This document shows positions 16,800-26,483 of a DNA stretch of 64,000 nucleotides, piece by piece. The stretch is from Nitrospirota bacterium (lineage in GTDB: Bacteria > Nitrospirota > Nitrospiria > Nitrospirales > UBA8639): assembly GCA_003695915.1 (NCBI GenBank), contig RFGF01000018.1, forward strand, positions 1 through 64,000. The letters are read 5' to 3'. Within the stretch, counting starts at the first letter, position 1, and every line of letters starts with the position of its first letter. Below the pieces are notes generated by a model, which ran no database searches, was not told where the DNA came from, and worked only from the letters and a program-made list of their open reading frames with translations. A program made the position numbers and the translations under genes.

Positions 16800-17768
16800 T
16801 CACGACGATCGATGAGCGGGCTGAGCGGACAATCGTTCACCGCGCATCAAGCGATGTCCTGCCAGAAATTCTTGCACAGTCATTCGTTTTCGATTTGCCG
16901 GTTGAATTTCCAGAATGGCCAATACACCGTTTCCTGTCGCCACAAGGATCGCGGCTTTTTCGACGGCAAGAATCGTTCCTGGTACTACATCAGAAGAACT
17001 CTTGCCCCCATCGCACGCTTGAGGCTTGGCCTTCCAAATCGTGAGCCGACTCTCCTGATAAAACGTATAAGCTCCCGGCCAAGGAACCAATCCGCGAACT
17101 CGATTGGCAATCTCCTCTGCCGACAAGGTCCAGTCAATGAGACCGTCTTCTTTTTTCAACATGGGAGCCATGGTCGCTTCGGCATGATTCTGAGGACGAG
17201 GGACCAAGCCTCCTGCTTCCCACTCGCGAAGTGTCGTGAGCAACAGACGACCCCCCACCTCAGCCAATCGTCGAGAAAGCTCGATGGTCGTATCGTCGGG
17301 GGCAATGGGAACCACTTCCTGGAGCAATATCGGACCGGTATCCATGCCTTCGTCCATCAACATGGTCGTAACACCCGTGTGCGTTTCCCCGCGGATCAAC
17401 GCCCATTGTATAGGAGCAGCGCCCCGATAGCGGGGCAAGAGCGAGGCATGCACATTAATGCACCCGCGCGGGGGAAGTGCAAGAATCGAAGCTGGCAAGA
17501 TCCGTCCAAACGCAACGACGACAATTACCTCGGGCTTCGAAGCTTTCAGCGCATCCAGGAAATCCGGATCCTTCATCTTAGCCGGCTGAAGGACAGGAAT
17601 CCCCTCAGCTTGGGCCAGAGCCTTGATCGGAGAAGGCATGACCGCTTTTCCTCGCCCCCGAGGCCGATCGGGTTGCGTAACCACTCCGACCACCTCATGG
17701 CGCGAATCGAGCAATGCTTTCAACGATGGAACCGCAAATTCCGGCGTTCCCATAAAGACAACGCGCAT
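16800..17768 (-). CDS. fmt: methionyl-tRNA formyltransferase
   Basis: Fmt formylates initiator Met-tRNA using 10-formyltetrahydrofolate. The 322-residue product has MRVVFMGTPEFAVPSL at the N-terminus, the folate/active-site segment NVHASLLPRYRGAAPIQWAL (catalytic Asn, His) and DEGMDTGPIL with the catalytic Asp, followed by the C-terminal OB-like tRNA-binding domain. I start at MRVVFMG (17768); a start 18 bases upstream is also possible. It is the first gene of the long minus-strand run and is divergent from yebC. Confidence 0.93.
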   Translation of the reverse strand: MRVVFMGTPEFAVPSLKALLDSRHEVVGVVTQPDRPRGRGKAVMPSPIKALAQAEGIPVLQPAKMKDPDFLDALKASKPEVIVVVAFGRILPASILALPPRGCINVHASLLPRYRGAAPIQWALIRGETHTGVTTMLMDEGMDTGPILLQEVVPIAPDDTTIELSRRLAEVGGRLLLTTLREWEAGGLVPRPQNHAEATMAPMLKKEDGLIDWTLSAEEIANRVRGLVPWPGAYTFYQESRLTIWKAKPQACDGGKSSSDVVPGTILAVEKAAILVATGNGVLAILEIQPANRKRMTVQEFLAGHRLMRGERLSAQPAHRSS

Positions 17769-17906
17769 ACCTTTTATCCATACCATCGCCTAGAGGTGGA
17801 AGCAACCTGCGCAGGCAAAGAAAGCCTGCTTCCTATTCATGAAGAACACGATGAATCGCGCAAATTAAGAGCCTACCTGTATTACGTAAAATAATTTAGG
17901 AAATCC

Positions 17907-17935
17907 TTGACTCTTCTATAGGCCTATGCTAAAAA
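17907..17935 (+). promoter_or_regulatory. candidate sigma70-type promoter for yebC-ruvA
   Basis: TTGACT (17907-17912), 17 bases, then TAAAAA (17930-17935), in the 250-base divergent region between fmt and yebC. A 7-bp hairpin AAAAACT-CTTA-AGTTTTT begins at 17931 and overlaps the presumed start point. Prediction by eye. Confidence 0.35.
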
Positions 17936-18019
17936 CTCTTAAGTTTTTATTCCAAACGATGGATGACCGACGATCATCGTTTTCACTAGGCGCAACAGAC
18001 ACTGGAGTGCAGAAGAATT

Positions 18020-18772
18020 ATGGGTGGACATAGCCACTGGTCGACGATCAAACGGCACAAAGGAGCCCAGGACGCGAAACGCGGGAAGGTCTTCACCAAA
18101 GTCATCCGGGAAATCACCATTGCCGCCCGTCAGGGAGGAGATCCAGACGGCAATCCTGCGCTCAGACAAGCTATCGCCCGGGCAAAGGATGTCAATATGC
18201 CGGCGGATACGATCAAGCGCGCCATTCAGAGGGGCACTGGCGAGTTGCCAGGCAGTCAGATCGAAGAATTTACGCTAGAAGCGTATGGTCCCGGGGGGAC
18301 AGCCATTCTCTTGGAAATCGCGACCGACAATCGCAATCGAACGGTTTCGGAAATCCGCAGTTTGTTATCAAAAAATAACGGCACGATGGCTGAAGCCGGA
18401 TCCGTCGCCTGGCAATTTCAGAAAAAAGGGTTGATCGTCGTCGACCAAGATGCGGTCGAGGAAGAACGCCTCCTGACCATTGCGCTCGAAGCTGGGGCAG
18501 AGGATGTCCGCCATGCGAACTCCACCTATGAAATCGTTACCGACCCCGGCACCTTCGAAGCAGTAAAGGGCGCCCTTTTGGATGCCCAGATTCACCCCTC
18601 GCTGGCCGAAATCACTTTCTTGCCACAAGCCTTTGTTCAGCTGGAAGAAAAAACGGCTGAGCAAACGCTTCGCTTGATCGAACTCCTCGAAGATCATGAT
18701 GACGTTCAAAAGGTTCATGCCAATTTCGATATTCCTGATCAAATCATGGAAAAGATGGCCTCTGTAGGGTAA
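18020..18772 (+). CDS. yebC: YebC/PmpR family protein
   Basis: A 250-residue YebC/TACO1 family protein, normal length. The N-terminal GGHSHWSTIKRHKGAQDAKRG (start of residues 2-22) is the family signature, followed by EITIAARQGGDPDGNPALR and AYGPGGTAILLEIATDNRNRT. Members were first described as DNA-binding regulators; several are now known to help ribosomes translate proline-rich stretches. It is followed after 36 bases by ruvA, a very common arrangement. Confidence 0.93.
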   Translation: MGGHSHWSTIKRHKGAQDAKRGKVFTKVIREITIAARQGGDPDGNPALRQAIARAKDVNMPADTIKRAIQRGTGELPGSQIEEFTLEAYGPGGTAILLEIATDNRNRTVSEIRSLLSKNNGTMAEAGSVAWQFQKKGLIVVDQDAVEEERLLTIALEAGAEDVRHANSTYEIVTDPGTFEAVKGALLDAQIHPSLAEITFLPQAFVQLEEKTAEQTLRLIELLEDHDDVQKVHANFDIPDQIMEKMASVG

Positions 18773-18808
18773 GACGCTCGTTCCCTCTTGTGCTTCCTGC
18801 CTGGGTGA

Positions 18809-19411
18809 ATGATCGCTGGACTCACCGGCCGGCTTGTTGTCAAAACGCCCTCTCATATCGTCCTCGATGTGAAAGGCGTCGGCTATGAAGTGCATATTTC
18901 CTTGAGCACTTACTTTGCCCTTCCCCCTCTCCAAGAGTCGCTTCACATTCACATCGCCACGCAGCTTCGCAACGACACCATCCAATTGTATGGTTTTTTA
19001 ACTGCAGAGGAAAAAACGGCTTTCACCTTGTTGACGAGCATACCCGGGATTGGCCCCAAGCTTGCTCTCAGCGCGCTGTCTACGCTTACGATCACGGATT
19101 TAGTCGACGCGATTCAAGCGAACGATTTGAGTTCATTGTCTGCCGTCCCGGGGATTGGACGAAAATCCGCAGGGAGGATCGCGCTCGAGCTGAAAGACAA
19201 AATTACCCGCATCCTTCCACATGAACCGACAGCTTGTTCGGAGCCTCCATCGCCACAAGATGACTTGCAAGCTGATGCCCTCTCGGCGCTGGTGCATCTC
19301 GGTTACCGAACAGCCGAGGTCAAGAAGGCCATTCAGCGCGTGCTCGCCCAGCAACCGCTACTAGACCTGGAACAACTCATCCGCCTGACCCTTCGAGAAC
19401 TCGCCCATTGA
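18809..19411 (+). CDS. ruvA: Holliday junction branch migration protein RuvA
   Basis: RuvA (200 residues) binds Holliday junctions as a tetramer and loads the RuvB motor. The N-terminal OB domain begins MIAGLTGRLVVKTPSHIVLDV (first 20 residues), the two helix-hairpin-helix motifs are IPGIGPKLALSAL and VPGIGRKSAGRIAL (about residues 75-125), and the C-terminal RuvB-contacting domain follows a proline-rich linker. ruvB and ruvC are not in the window. Confidence 0.95.
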   Translation: MIAGLTGRLVVKTPSHIVLDVKGVGYEVHISLSTYFALPPLQESLHIHIATQLRNDTIQLYGFLTAEEKTAFTLLTSIPGIGPKLALSALSTLTITDLVDAIQANDLSSLSAVPGIGRKSAGRIALELKDKITRILPHEPTACSEPPSPQDDLQADALSALVHLGYRTAEVKKAIQRVLAQQPLLDLEQLIRLTLRELAH

Positions 19412-19614
19412 GTCTCAATCAAACAACGGGCCTTCAGCCCTTTCAACGTCTTGACGCTTTTCAGCCTAGATCTCCGCTGAAGTGAGAACGGTTCACCGCT
19501 GAATGCGAGTCGAGAGCAAAAAGACCAGTTATGCAACTATCGGGAATGGCAGGTTCGAACGGCGGGGGATCATTCGTGAGGCATCATGGAAAAGGCAAGC
19601 AGCGGGAGGAAAGC

Positions 19615-19797
19615 CTATAACATTTCCCGAATTTTCAGCCCATTGTAGTTGCTCTCCACCACTTTCTTGAAAAACCGGAGCACATCGGCGAGATCGAACC
19701 AAAACCCACAATTAATACAGCGGGCATGCAACCGCCGAGAAATAACTGTGTAATGCCGCTCAACCAACATTGTTCCTTGACATTTTAAGCACGTCAT
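19615..19797 (-). CDS. small zinc-ribbon protein
   Basis: A 60-residue protein with two Cys pairs, CLKC (residues 3-6) and CINC (about 27-30), that would bind one zinc ion. The rest is a short helix rich in aromatic and basic residues (VLRFFKKVVESNYNGLKIREML). AAGGAT lies about 12 bases before the ATG. It lies between ruvA and a small membrane protein, both on other transcription units. Function unknown. Confidence 0.55.
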   Translation of the reverse strand: MTCLKCQGTMLVERHYTVISRRLHARCINCGFWFDLADVLRFFKKVVESNYNGLKIREML

Positions 19798-19955
19798 CGT
19801 CCAAGATCCTTGCTCAGCCCGAATATCTGGCGAAAAAGCCCAGAGAATTTGGCTCCCTTTTCTCTTCCGTGTTCTCTCCTCTTAGCTAGCATGCCAAAGT
19901 TGTCGTAGGGCACAAAACCGACTGTTTTTTTTCGTACTTGGTGATCATCTCACTT

Positions 19956-20210
19956 TTACCGCAGTCGGTTCAGAATCACCGCAAGACAACCGGCTAACAA
20001 TCCGCCTCCCAAGATCGTGAGCCCCACCGAAAAAAACCCTTCGAACGATCCAGAGGCATGTGTTTCATAGACTAAATCGCGAACTCCTCCTTGGATCATC
20101 AAGACAGACAATGTCGTCAGCGACCCCATCCCAAACCACCAGAAAAACGTCCGCACAAACTGCTTCTCGTCCTTTCCGAAAAGCTTCCACTCGGAGGAAT
20201 GTGCGCTCAA
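19956..20210 (-). CDS. small membrane protein
   Basis: An 84-residue protein with two predicted transmembrane helices (about 22-41, WWFGMGSLTTLSVLMI, and 58-80, FSVGLTILGGGLLAGCLAVIL). The apparent start codon is TTG without a clear ribosome-binding site, so the N-terminus is uncertain. No family recognised. Confidence 0.45.
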   Translation of the reverse strand: MSAHSSEWKLFGKDEKQFVRTFFWWFGMGSLTTLSVLMIQGGVRDLVYETHASGSFEGFFSVGLTILGGGLLAGCLAVILNRLR

Positions 20211-20271
20211 GAGAGCGGCACTCTAGCGAAGGCGTGATGGGCTGTCAAGCAGGATCTGAGACATCAAACCG

Positions 20272-21435
20272 TTACGAGACCGGTGCAGTTTCGCTGACTC
20301 GGGTTCTCAATCCGTGATGCAGAAAAATCGAGACACTGCTTGCTGCATTGTTGGCAATGGCCAGTCCCGGCGCCTCATGTCGATCTGCGGCCACCGACAA
20401 CGAGGTAATTGCAAAAGGGCCATAGGGGGTTGCATAATGCCGAGGCGGATAGTAGAACGTTCCATCTCCCTTCCCAAACAACAAAGAAACACTCCCCGAT
20501 TGAATGTTAACGATGGCAAGATCGGGAACACCATCGCCATTAAAATCTTGAGCGAGTCCATCGATCGGTCCGGCATCGCCCCCGACATCTTTTTCCTCTT
20601 GAAACGTGCCATCGCCGTTTCCCAAAAAAATGCTGATGGTGTTCATCTCCCCATTGACCACTAACAGATCTAGAATCCGATCATTGTTAAAATCCGCAAA
20701 AGACACCGAGAGGGGGCGTTTGCCTGTTCGATAATCAGTAGGTTCGTTGAAAGTACCGTCACCGCGCCCGAGCCAGATCGACACGGCACTGCTCATCGGT
20801 CCCCCGTTCGTGACGGCTAAATCGAGGTGACCATCTCGATTCAGATCAGCCGTCGCCACGGATGTCGGTGTATCGCCATATTCATACAAGGGACCGAATC
20901 GGAACTTTCCTGTTCCCATCCCTAAAAAAATCTGTAGCTTGTCGTTGCGCAATGCGGCGACAAAATCAGGAATTTGATCCTCGTTATAGTCTCCAACGGC
21001 AATGGACACGGGCGTTCGACGAACAGGATATCGTGCCATCAAAGAAAATGAACCGCTTCCTGTCCCCACGAACACCGCCACCTGGTTGCTGCCCGAGCAT
21101 GCCACCACCACGTCCATATGGCCATCTAAATTCAGATCTTCGATCGCCAAATTCCTGGGCTCCTGACAGACAGGAATCACTTTTTGGTCTTGGAAACTTC
21201 CATCTCCATTGCCAAGCAGCAGCGACAGGGAATTGTCGCGAATGTTACTGGTAATGAGATCGGCAAATCCGTCTTCGTTAAAGTCGCCTTGTTTGATGGA
21301 GGTCGGATTCTTGCCAACGGAATACGTTCGATAAAGGTATACTAGATCCGGCGGCACATAGGAATCTTGATTCTGGCACCCCGTTTGGCTCAAGCCAGCC
21401 ACCATGAATAGGATTAGCGACACCAGCCTGCTCAT
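20272..21435 (-). CDS. FG-GAP/VCBS repeat lipoprotein
   Basis: A 387-residue exported beta-propeller-like protein. The signal peptide ends in a lipobox (SQTGC, Cys near residue 20). At least six repeats follow, each with an Asp-rich calcium-binding loop such as DFNEDGFADL, DLNLDGHMDV, DYNEDQIPDF, DLNRDGHLDL, DFNNDRILDL and DFNGDGVPDL, spaced about 50 residues apart, each followed by LLGNGDGSF-type segments. This is the FG-GAP architecture also found in integrin alpha chains. I chose the ATG at 21435, with GAGGGG just upstream and a proper lipoprotein signal. Its ligand is unknown. Confidence 0.85.
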   Translation of the reverse strand: MSRLVSLILFMVAGLSQTGCQNQDSYVPPDLVYLYRTYSVGKNPTSIKQGDFNEDGFADLITSNIRDNSLSLLLGNGDGSFQDQKVIPVCQEPRNLAIEDLNLDGHMDVVVACSGSNQVAVFVGTGSGSFSLMARYPVRRTPVSIAVGDYNEDQIPDFVAALRNDKLQIFLGMGTGKFRFGPLYEYGDTPTSVATADLNRDGHLDLAVTNGGPMSSAVSIWLGRGDGTFNEPTDYRTGKRPLSVSFADFNNDRILDLLVVNGEMNTISIFLGNGDGTFQEEKDVGGDAGPIDGLAQDFNGDGVPDLAIVNIQSGSVSLLFGKGDGTFYYPPRHYATPYGPFAITSLSVAADRHEAPGLAIANNAASSVSIFLHHGLRTRVSETAPVS

Positions 21436-21659
21436 AAACCCCTCAATTGCGCTCGGAGAGGAAAAGGCCCTCACCGTTTTGGTCTGCATCATTGCATAAC
21501 AAATGCGTAGCGCTCACGTTTGCTCGCTCTCCGTTGGCAATGCGAGCATTTTTTGAGTATACGCCTTCCCGTTCCGCATGTAAAACGCGGAATTTGGTCA
21601 TTCGCATCTGATCGCCCTTCGGTACGAAACCCACCGTCATGCCTGCATGTCAATATAGG

Positions 21660-21692
21660 AGAGGTCCCGCTTACGTAGAGGTCCCGCTTACG
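21660..21692. repeat. two tandem copies of a 16-base unit
   Basis: AGAGGTCCCGCTTACG occurs at 21660-21675 and again at 21677-21692, one base apart, about 90 bases upstream of the gene at 21782. I saw no further copies in the window. It may be a small duplication without function. Confidence 0.6.
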
Positions 21693-21781
21693 CTCTGATG
21701 ATCCTCTAGAACTATTTTAGACTGGCAGATAAAGAAGGGAATATGGTATAGACCCCTTCATTAACGAGGAGGCTTATAACA

Positions 21782-22162
21782 ATGGCTGCAGGAGAAAAAC
21801 GAAAAATCGAATTGACGATGTACGGAGTAGCCGAAGTGCTGAAATGGTGTATCCAAAAAAACCAAGGTCGCATCCCCGGCGTGGATACCGAGGGTTTCAA
21901 AAAATTGCAAGAAGCCTTGGCTCAAAAACCCCAAGTTGGGGATTATTATACGCTAGACAAATTCTGGAAGCAGAAGATGGTCTTCGAATTCACCCCTGAA
22001 GAAATCGAGACCATCAATCGTTGTTTATATGACATCCCAAATTTTGACGGACTCCCCCTTCCGCAAATTCGCTTTAAATTCTGGCCACCTGCAGAGGTGG
22101 GACCACCTGAGCCCACCCCAGCTCAATCGGAATCCGAAAAGAAAGAACCCATTCCCGGATGA
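21782..22162 (+). CDS. conserved hypothetical protein
   Basis: A 126-residue cytoplasmic protein with a strong GAGGAGG site 9 bases before the ATG. It has an N-terminal helical part (KIELTMYGVAEVLKWCIQKN), a central acidic FTPEEIETINRCLYDIPNF segment, and a proline/glutamate-rich tail (about 100-126). No known motif is visible. It stands alone between divergent and convergent neighbours. The good RBS and codon pattern support it as a real gene. Confidence 0.7.
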   Translation: MAAGEKRKIELTMYGVAEVLKWCIQKNQGRIPGVDTEGFKKLQEALAQKPQVGDYYTLDKFWKQKMVFEFTPEEIETINRCLYDIPNFDGLPLPQIRFKFWPPAEVGPPEPTPAQSESEKKEPIPG

Positions 22163-22204
22163 TCTTTAAAGACGGTTAGGTCTCTTCGCAGGAGCCGCAG
22201 CCAC

Positions 22205-22864
22205 CTACCACCAAATCCATTCGTTTGTCATCATCACATGGATGCCCAAGGCCCCGTTAGTCAAGGCATGGGCGAGAATACACGGCCAGAGACGTCTGGT
22301 GTAATACAGCACGACATTGTACGCAACCCCGGCCATCATGCCAGCAGCCCAGAGATGGTGCTCCAGGCCAAACAATACGACAGTGCCCATGAACGAAAAT
22401 GGAGAAAATGTCCCCAACGGCACACGCTCAAATTGAGGATTGATCAGCCAGCGGAGCAAAAACGATCGCCAAAACAATTCTTCCATAATCGGGACGATCA
22501 TCACAGCACCGACAAACCGAATGCCAGCCAATACCATGCCGCGTGTCTCTCCGGCTAGAAACGGGTTATACGCATTCATCTCTCCTTGAACTGCCCATGA
22601 CCAATCCATTTTGACCCACAATACATAGACCCCCATGCCTACGGCGACCGTCGCAACCACTTCCCGCCAACCTCGAATCAACGGCTCTCGCAGTTCGGTG
22701 TAGCGCTCCCACCACATCATCAAGACCGTTCCCACGGCGGCAATCTTGAGAGGATACAACCATAACAACCATTCCCCCGCTTCGTCGGGCAGCCACCATT
22801 GGATACCATCATTCAAAGCGACAAAGCCCATGTAGAGAGCAAATGGCACAACGCGAAACCACAT
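22205..22864 (-). CDS. CPBP family intramembrane glutamic endopeptidase, CAAX-protease-like
   Basis: A 219-residue integral membrane protein with about six hydrophobic segments. The catalytic signatures of the CPBP/Abi family are visible: MEELFWRSFLLRW (Glu-Glu-x3-Arg), LEHHLWAAGMMAGVAYN and ILAHALTNG. It most resembles the CAAX-protease-related proteins often found in genomes with exosortase/PEP-CTERM sorting; this link is from memory of the family. I chose the ATG at 22864, preceded by GGAAGGGA and immediately before the first membrane segment. A GTG further upstream would add 38 residues. Confidence 0.75.
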   Translation of the reverse strand: MWFRVVPFALYMGFVALNDGIQWWLPDEAGEWLLWLYPLKIAAVGTVLMMWWERYTELREPLIRGWREVVATVAVGMGVYVLWVKMDWSWAVQGEMNAYNPFLAGETRGMVLAGIRFVGAVMIVPIMEELFWRSFLLRWLINPQFERVPLGTFSPFSFMGTVVLFGLEHHLWAAGMMAGVAYNVVLYYTRRLWPCILAHALTNGALGIHVMMTNEWIWW

Positions 22865-23073
22865 TGCGTTCGATCCCTTCCGATGACGAGCGAGCGCAGC
22901 GATCCTTTCCATTTCTCGAAACTGACACTCTTCCCATCGGAGCAAGCACGCACAGTCTAAAGGCACGCGCGATTTCACGACAGGAATGAGCGGAGGCAGC
23001 TGCTTTCTACCCGCACGGAGATCAGGCTCCGATGCCGGAACGCCCGAGGAAATGAATTAGAACGAGGGCTTCG

Positions 23074-24591
23074 TTAGCCTTGTCCTTGAAGAATGTGAAC
23101 AGGGGCAAAATCGTCCGTTAACAGCACACCTGGAGGAAGCGTCAAAGGCCTATGCGTTTGAAAAAACCTGAGCGTTTCGAGGGGCAATCGCTGCTTGGCG
23201 ACAAAACGCTCCAAGGTCCCCTGAAATGCATCTTGCGTCATGCTAGCGACCGATGGACCAGCAAAAAAAATCACATTGACCGCTCCTCTGCTGGTCAGAA
23301 GCCAGGGCGGACCTTCCACGGCATAGGCCTGGACTTTGGGAAAACTTGTGCGAAGGGTGCTGTGGATGGCTTGCGCCCGCCGCTGATCCGCTTCGCCATC
23401 CGAGGAAGCTAAATTGATCGCCACGATGCCGTCCGGGGCCAAATGGGTCTTCAACAAAGCAAAAAATTCCTCGGTCGTGAGGTGAAACGGAATCAAATGT
23501 CGCGCGAACACATCAACCCAGATGATGTCATATCGCTTGGAGGTCGAGAGTAAAAAGGCCCGTGCATCTTGAACGAACACCCGATGACGTGTGCCGGGAC
23601 GGTAGGCGAAAAATTCTTCGGCCGCCTGCACGACCACAGGATCCACCTCGACGACATCGAGCTCGAGCTCGGGCCAGGCTTCAGCGAGCCACTTGGCCAA
23701 CGAGCCACCGCCGTTACCCAGAATTAGTCCGCGCCGAGGCGAGCCATGCAACGGTAATGCAGCCATCATGACCTGACTATAGGGTAAAGCTAGATATGTA
23801 GGCGCCGCTTTCCACATGACGGCGTGAAACGTATTATCCAAAATCAAGAATCGAAATAACTCGTTGTCTCGGACGCGCAGCTGTTGATAAGGAGTATCCT
23901 TTTGAAATACGGCCGGCGGCTGTACCAAGATCGGATGGAACCCCGCCCATCCCAGAAGGGCCATGACCCCTCCGGCCAAGGCCACCGCCCGCAAGCGGCT
24001 CCCAAGTGCCCACCAAGCCCACATCAGCGCCAGCCCGACTTGAACCAATCCTAACAGTGCCACGAGCGTCATGCTGCCCAACCAGGTCAGCAAATAAAAC
24101 GACGTTCCCCATGTGCCAGCCAAGCTGCCGATTGTCGACACAGCAATCACTCCACCGGTATGCCGCCCGAGATGTCCCATATCTGCAATCGCCAAGCGGA
24201 GCAAAGCCGGCAAGACTCCGCTCAGCCCAAACGCTGGGACCGCTAGCAAAACACTGGCTGCCAAACATGGCCCCCACCGAGGATCGTGCAACCATCGCGC
24301 GACAGTAAACACGACGGGTTGTCCGATCCAAGCTAACAGCAAGGTCCAGGTCCCCGAGACAAAAAGCAGTGTAGCTAGAACGGCGGATGGCGCACGGCGA
24401 TCAGCGAGCCATCCGCCTGTCGCATAGCCGCTGCTCATCGCCGCCAAGATCACGCCGATCAAGGCGCCCCACACGAACAACGAACTGCCGAACACGGGAG
24501 CCAGCAAACGGCTCCCCAGGATCTCCAAAGCCATTACGACGGCCCCGGTCGTAAAGGCAGTGCTGAAAAACCAAAAACGGGATCGAGGCAT
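23074..24591 (-). CDS. fused MFS/spermidine synthase-like membrane protein
   Basis: A 505-residue fusion. The N-terminal half (about 1-230) has seven or more transmembrane helices of the type found in fused MFS/spermidine synthases (EILGSRLLAPVFGSSLFVWGA). The C-terminal half (about 240-490) is a Rossmann-fold aminopropyltransferase-like domain with LILGNGGGSLAKWL, DVVEVDPVVVQAAEEFF and DDFAPV. The GNGGGS motif replaces the common GGGEG/GGGDG, so substrate specificity is uncertain and true spermidine synthase activity is unlikely to be proven by homology. The ATG at 24591 is used; an in-frame TTG lies 75 bases upstream. No clear RBS. Confidence 0.8.
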   Translation of the reverse strand: MPRSRFWFFSTAFTTGAVVMALEILGSRLLAPVFGSSLFVWGALIGVILAAMSSGYATGGWLADRRAPSAVLATLLFVSGTWTLLLAWIGQPVVFTVARWLHDPRWGPCLAASVLLAVPAFGLSGVLPALLRLAIADMGHLGRHTGGVIAVSTIGSLAGTWGTSFYLLTWLGSMTLVALLGLVQVGLALMWAWWALGSRLRAVALAGGVMALLGWAGFHPILVQPPAVFQKDTPYQQLRVRDNELFRFLILDNTFHAVMWKAAPTYLALPYSQVMMAALPLHGSPRRGLILGNGGGSLAKWLAEAWPELELDVVEVDPVVVQAAEEFFAYRPGTRHRVFVQDARAFLLSTSKRYDIIWVDVFARHLIPFHLTTEEFFALLKTHLAPDGIVAINLASSDGEADQRRAQAIHSTLRTSFPKVQAYAVEGPPWLLTSRGAVNVIFFAGPSVASMTQDAFQGTLERFVAKQRLPLETLRFFQTHRPLTLPPGVLLTDDFAPVHILQGQG

Positions 24592-24801
24592 AATGGCAGT
24601 TTTGTTATTCACCGCGACAGACGCAGAGGGATCTGTGACAAGCCCCGATGCTAAAGTACAGACCAAACCCTGTCAATCCGCTAAACGCAGCCTGCGGCCT
24701 CGCAAAGATTGGCGTCATTGCCCTTTCATCCCACCGACCAGACACAAGATGCTCGCGCTCCGATAGATTCCTGATCACACTTTGAGTAGAATTTCTCTCG
24801 A

Positions 24802-26418
24802 ATGACTGGCTCCTCTCCCCCATTGGACTCGCCGGATTCTCCACCGTTGCCTCGAAGCATCACCAAAGCAGCCGGGCTGATCAGTTTGTCGACATTTGCG
24901 AGCCGCATCCTGGGGTTCGCGCGCGATATGCTTCTCGCAAAACTCTTCGGCGCCGGTGCTGCCGCCGACGCATTTTATGTAGCCTACCGCATACCCAACC
25001 TGCTTCGCGAATTGCTGGCCGAAGGCTCTATATCATCGGCTTTTATTCCAGTGTTCACGGAATATCATACCCTTCGTACCAAACAAGAAACCTGGGAACT
25101 CGCCAGCGCGGCATTTACTACCCTCTTGACGATCGCTACAGCTGTGACAATGATCGGCATCTTCTGTGCTCCGAGCCTCGTTTGGCTCATCGCCCCGGGG
25201 TTCAGGGAAGACGAAGCCCGATTGGCCACGACCACGCTCTTAACACAGCTTATGTTCCCGTATTTACTGTTTGTCAGCCTGGCTGCCCTGGCTATGGGCA
25301 TCTTGAACTCTCTAGGCGCTTTCGCCGTTCCCGCCTTAGCCCCGGTGTTTTTCAATCTCTGCATTATCACCTTCGCCGTGGGCATCGCCCCGCTCTTCGA
25401 CCAGCCGATTTTCGGTGTCGCTATAGGGGTCGTCGTCGGGGGTGCAGCGCAATTTCTGATGCAACTGCCGGCTCTGCAACGACATGGCCTGTTATTTGGC
25501 TGGCGATTCCTCCCTACGCATCCCGGCATTCGACGCATGGGACGTCTCATCGTCCCAACACTATTGGGATTTTCGGTCACGCAAGTGAATATCACGGTAA
25601 ATACGATCTTGTCTTCACATTTTCCCGGTGGGCCAACGTATTTGTTTTACGCCATGCGTCTCATCCAATTCCCCTTAGGGTTGTTCGGCGTGGCATTGGC
25701 TACCGCAACTTTGCCGACCCTTTCCGCTCATGCTGCACGGGGCGATTTGCCCGCCTTGCGCGATACACTGGAGGAGGCACTGCGCATGATCGCTTTTGTC
25801 ATCGTGCCAGCCATGGTTGGATTGATCCTGCTGCGGAAACCCATCATCCATGTGATCTTCGAGCATGGAGCCTTCACTCCAGCCGACACGATTCACACTG
25901 CCTCAGCATTGTTCGCGTTTGCCATCGGGCTTTGGGCATTTGCAGGCTATCGGATCGTAGCAACGGCGTTTTATGCTCTTCAGGACACCTTCACGCCCGC
26001 CTCGGCTGCCGTGATCGGCATGATCAGCAATATCCTGCTCGCCCTAGGGCTCATGCACGCGTTCGCCCATGCCGGCCTCGCATTAGCAACGGCCCTTGCG
26101 GCGATGGTCAATGTTGGCATTTTGGTCCTGTTGTTGGGGCGCCGCGTTGGCTCGTTTCGCTGGGCCATGTTGGGGCGCACGCTCTGGCGGATTGTTATTG
26201 CCCTCATCCCCATGGTGGTGGTATGCGTATGGATCACCGACTTGGCGGTCTGGAATCGTGCCGATCAATGGATCGCGAAAATCATCATGTTGGGCGTGGG
26301 CATTGGATTGAGCCTCACAGGGTATATCGGAATCCACGCGCTTTTCAAATCGGAAGAACTGGAGAAAATCTGGGCCATGCTCAACTCGAAGATTCGCCTC
26401 GGTGAACGCACTCGATAA
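24802..26418 (+). CDS. murJ: lipid II flippase MurJ
   Basis: A 538-residue MOP-superfamily polytopic membrane protein (about 14 helices) that flips undecaprenyl-linked peptidoglycan precursor to the periplasm. Signatures: ASRILGFARDMLLAKLFGAG (residues about 33-52), AYRIPNLLRELLAEGSISSAFIPVF and IEFHGAFT-like FEHGAFTPADT. Length is close to E. coli MurJ (511). It starts a plus-strand cluster with dtd. It is essential in most bacteria with a cell wall. Confidence 0.93.
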   Translation: MTGSSPPLDSPDSPPLPRSITKAAGLISLSTFASRILGFARDMLLAKLFGAGAAADAFYVAYRIPNLLRELLAEGSISSAFIPVFTEYHTLRTKQETWELASAAFTTLLTIATAVTMIGIFCAPSLVWLIAPGFREDEARLATTTLLTQLMFPYLLFVSLAALAMGILNSLGAFAVPALAPVFFNLCIITFAVGIAPLFDQPIFGVAIGVVVGGAAQFLMQLPALQRHGLLFGWRFLPTHPGIRRMGRLIVPTLLGFSVTQVNITVNTILSSHFPGGPTYLFYAMRLIQFPLGLFGVALATATLPTLSAHAARGDLPALRDTLEEALRMIAFVIVPAMVGLILLRKPIIHVIFEHGAFTPADTIHTASALFAFAIGLWAFAGYRIVATAFYALQDTFTPASAAVIGMISNILLALGLMHAFAHAGLALATALAAMVNVGILVLLLGRRVGSFRWAMLGRTLWRIVIALIPMVVVCVWITDLAVWNRADQWIAKIIMLGVGIGLSLTGYIGIHALFKSEELEKIWAMLNSKIRLGERTR

Positions 26419-26483
26419 AGTGACTTTCGATCGCCACAAGAGAAGAAGTCGTCAGGCTAGCAGCTCAATGCGTTATCCCTACT

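Noticed and set aside
21660-21692. CRISPR-like repeat
   Set aside because: Only two copies with one base between them and no spacer, so this is a small duplication.
25182-26405. 407-codon plus-strand open frame
   Set aside because: It lies wholly inside murJ in another frame and its product has no recognisable domain. It is a shadow.
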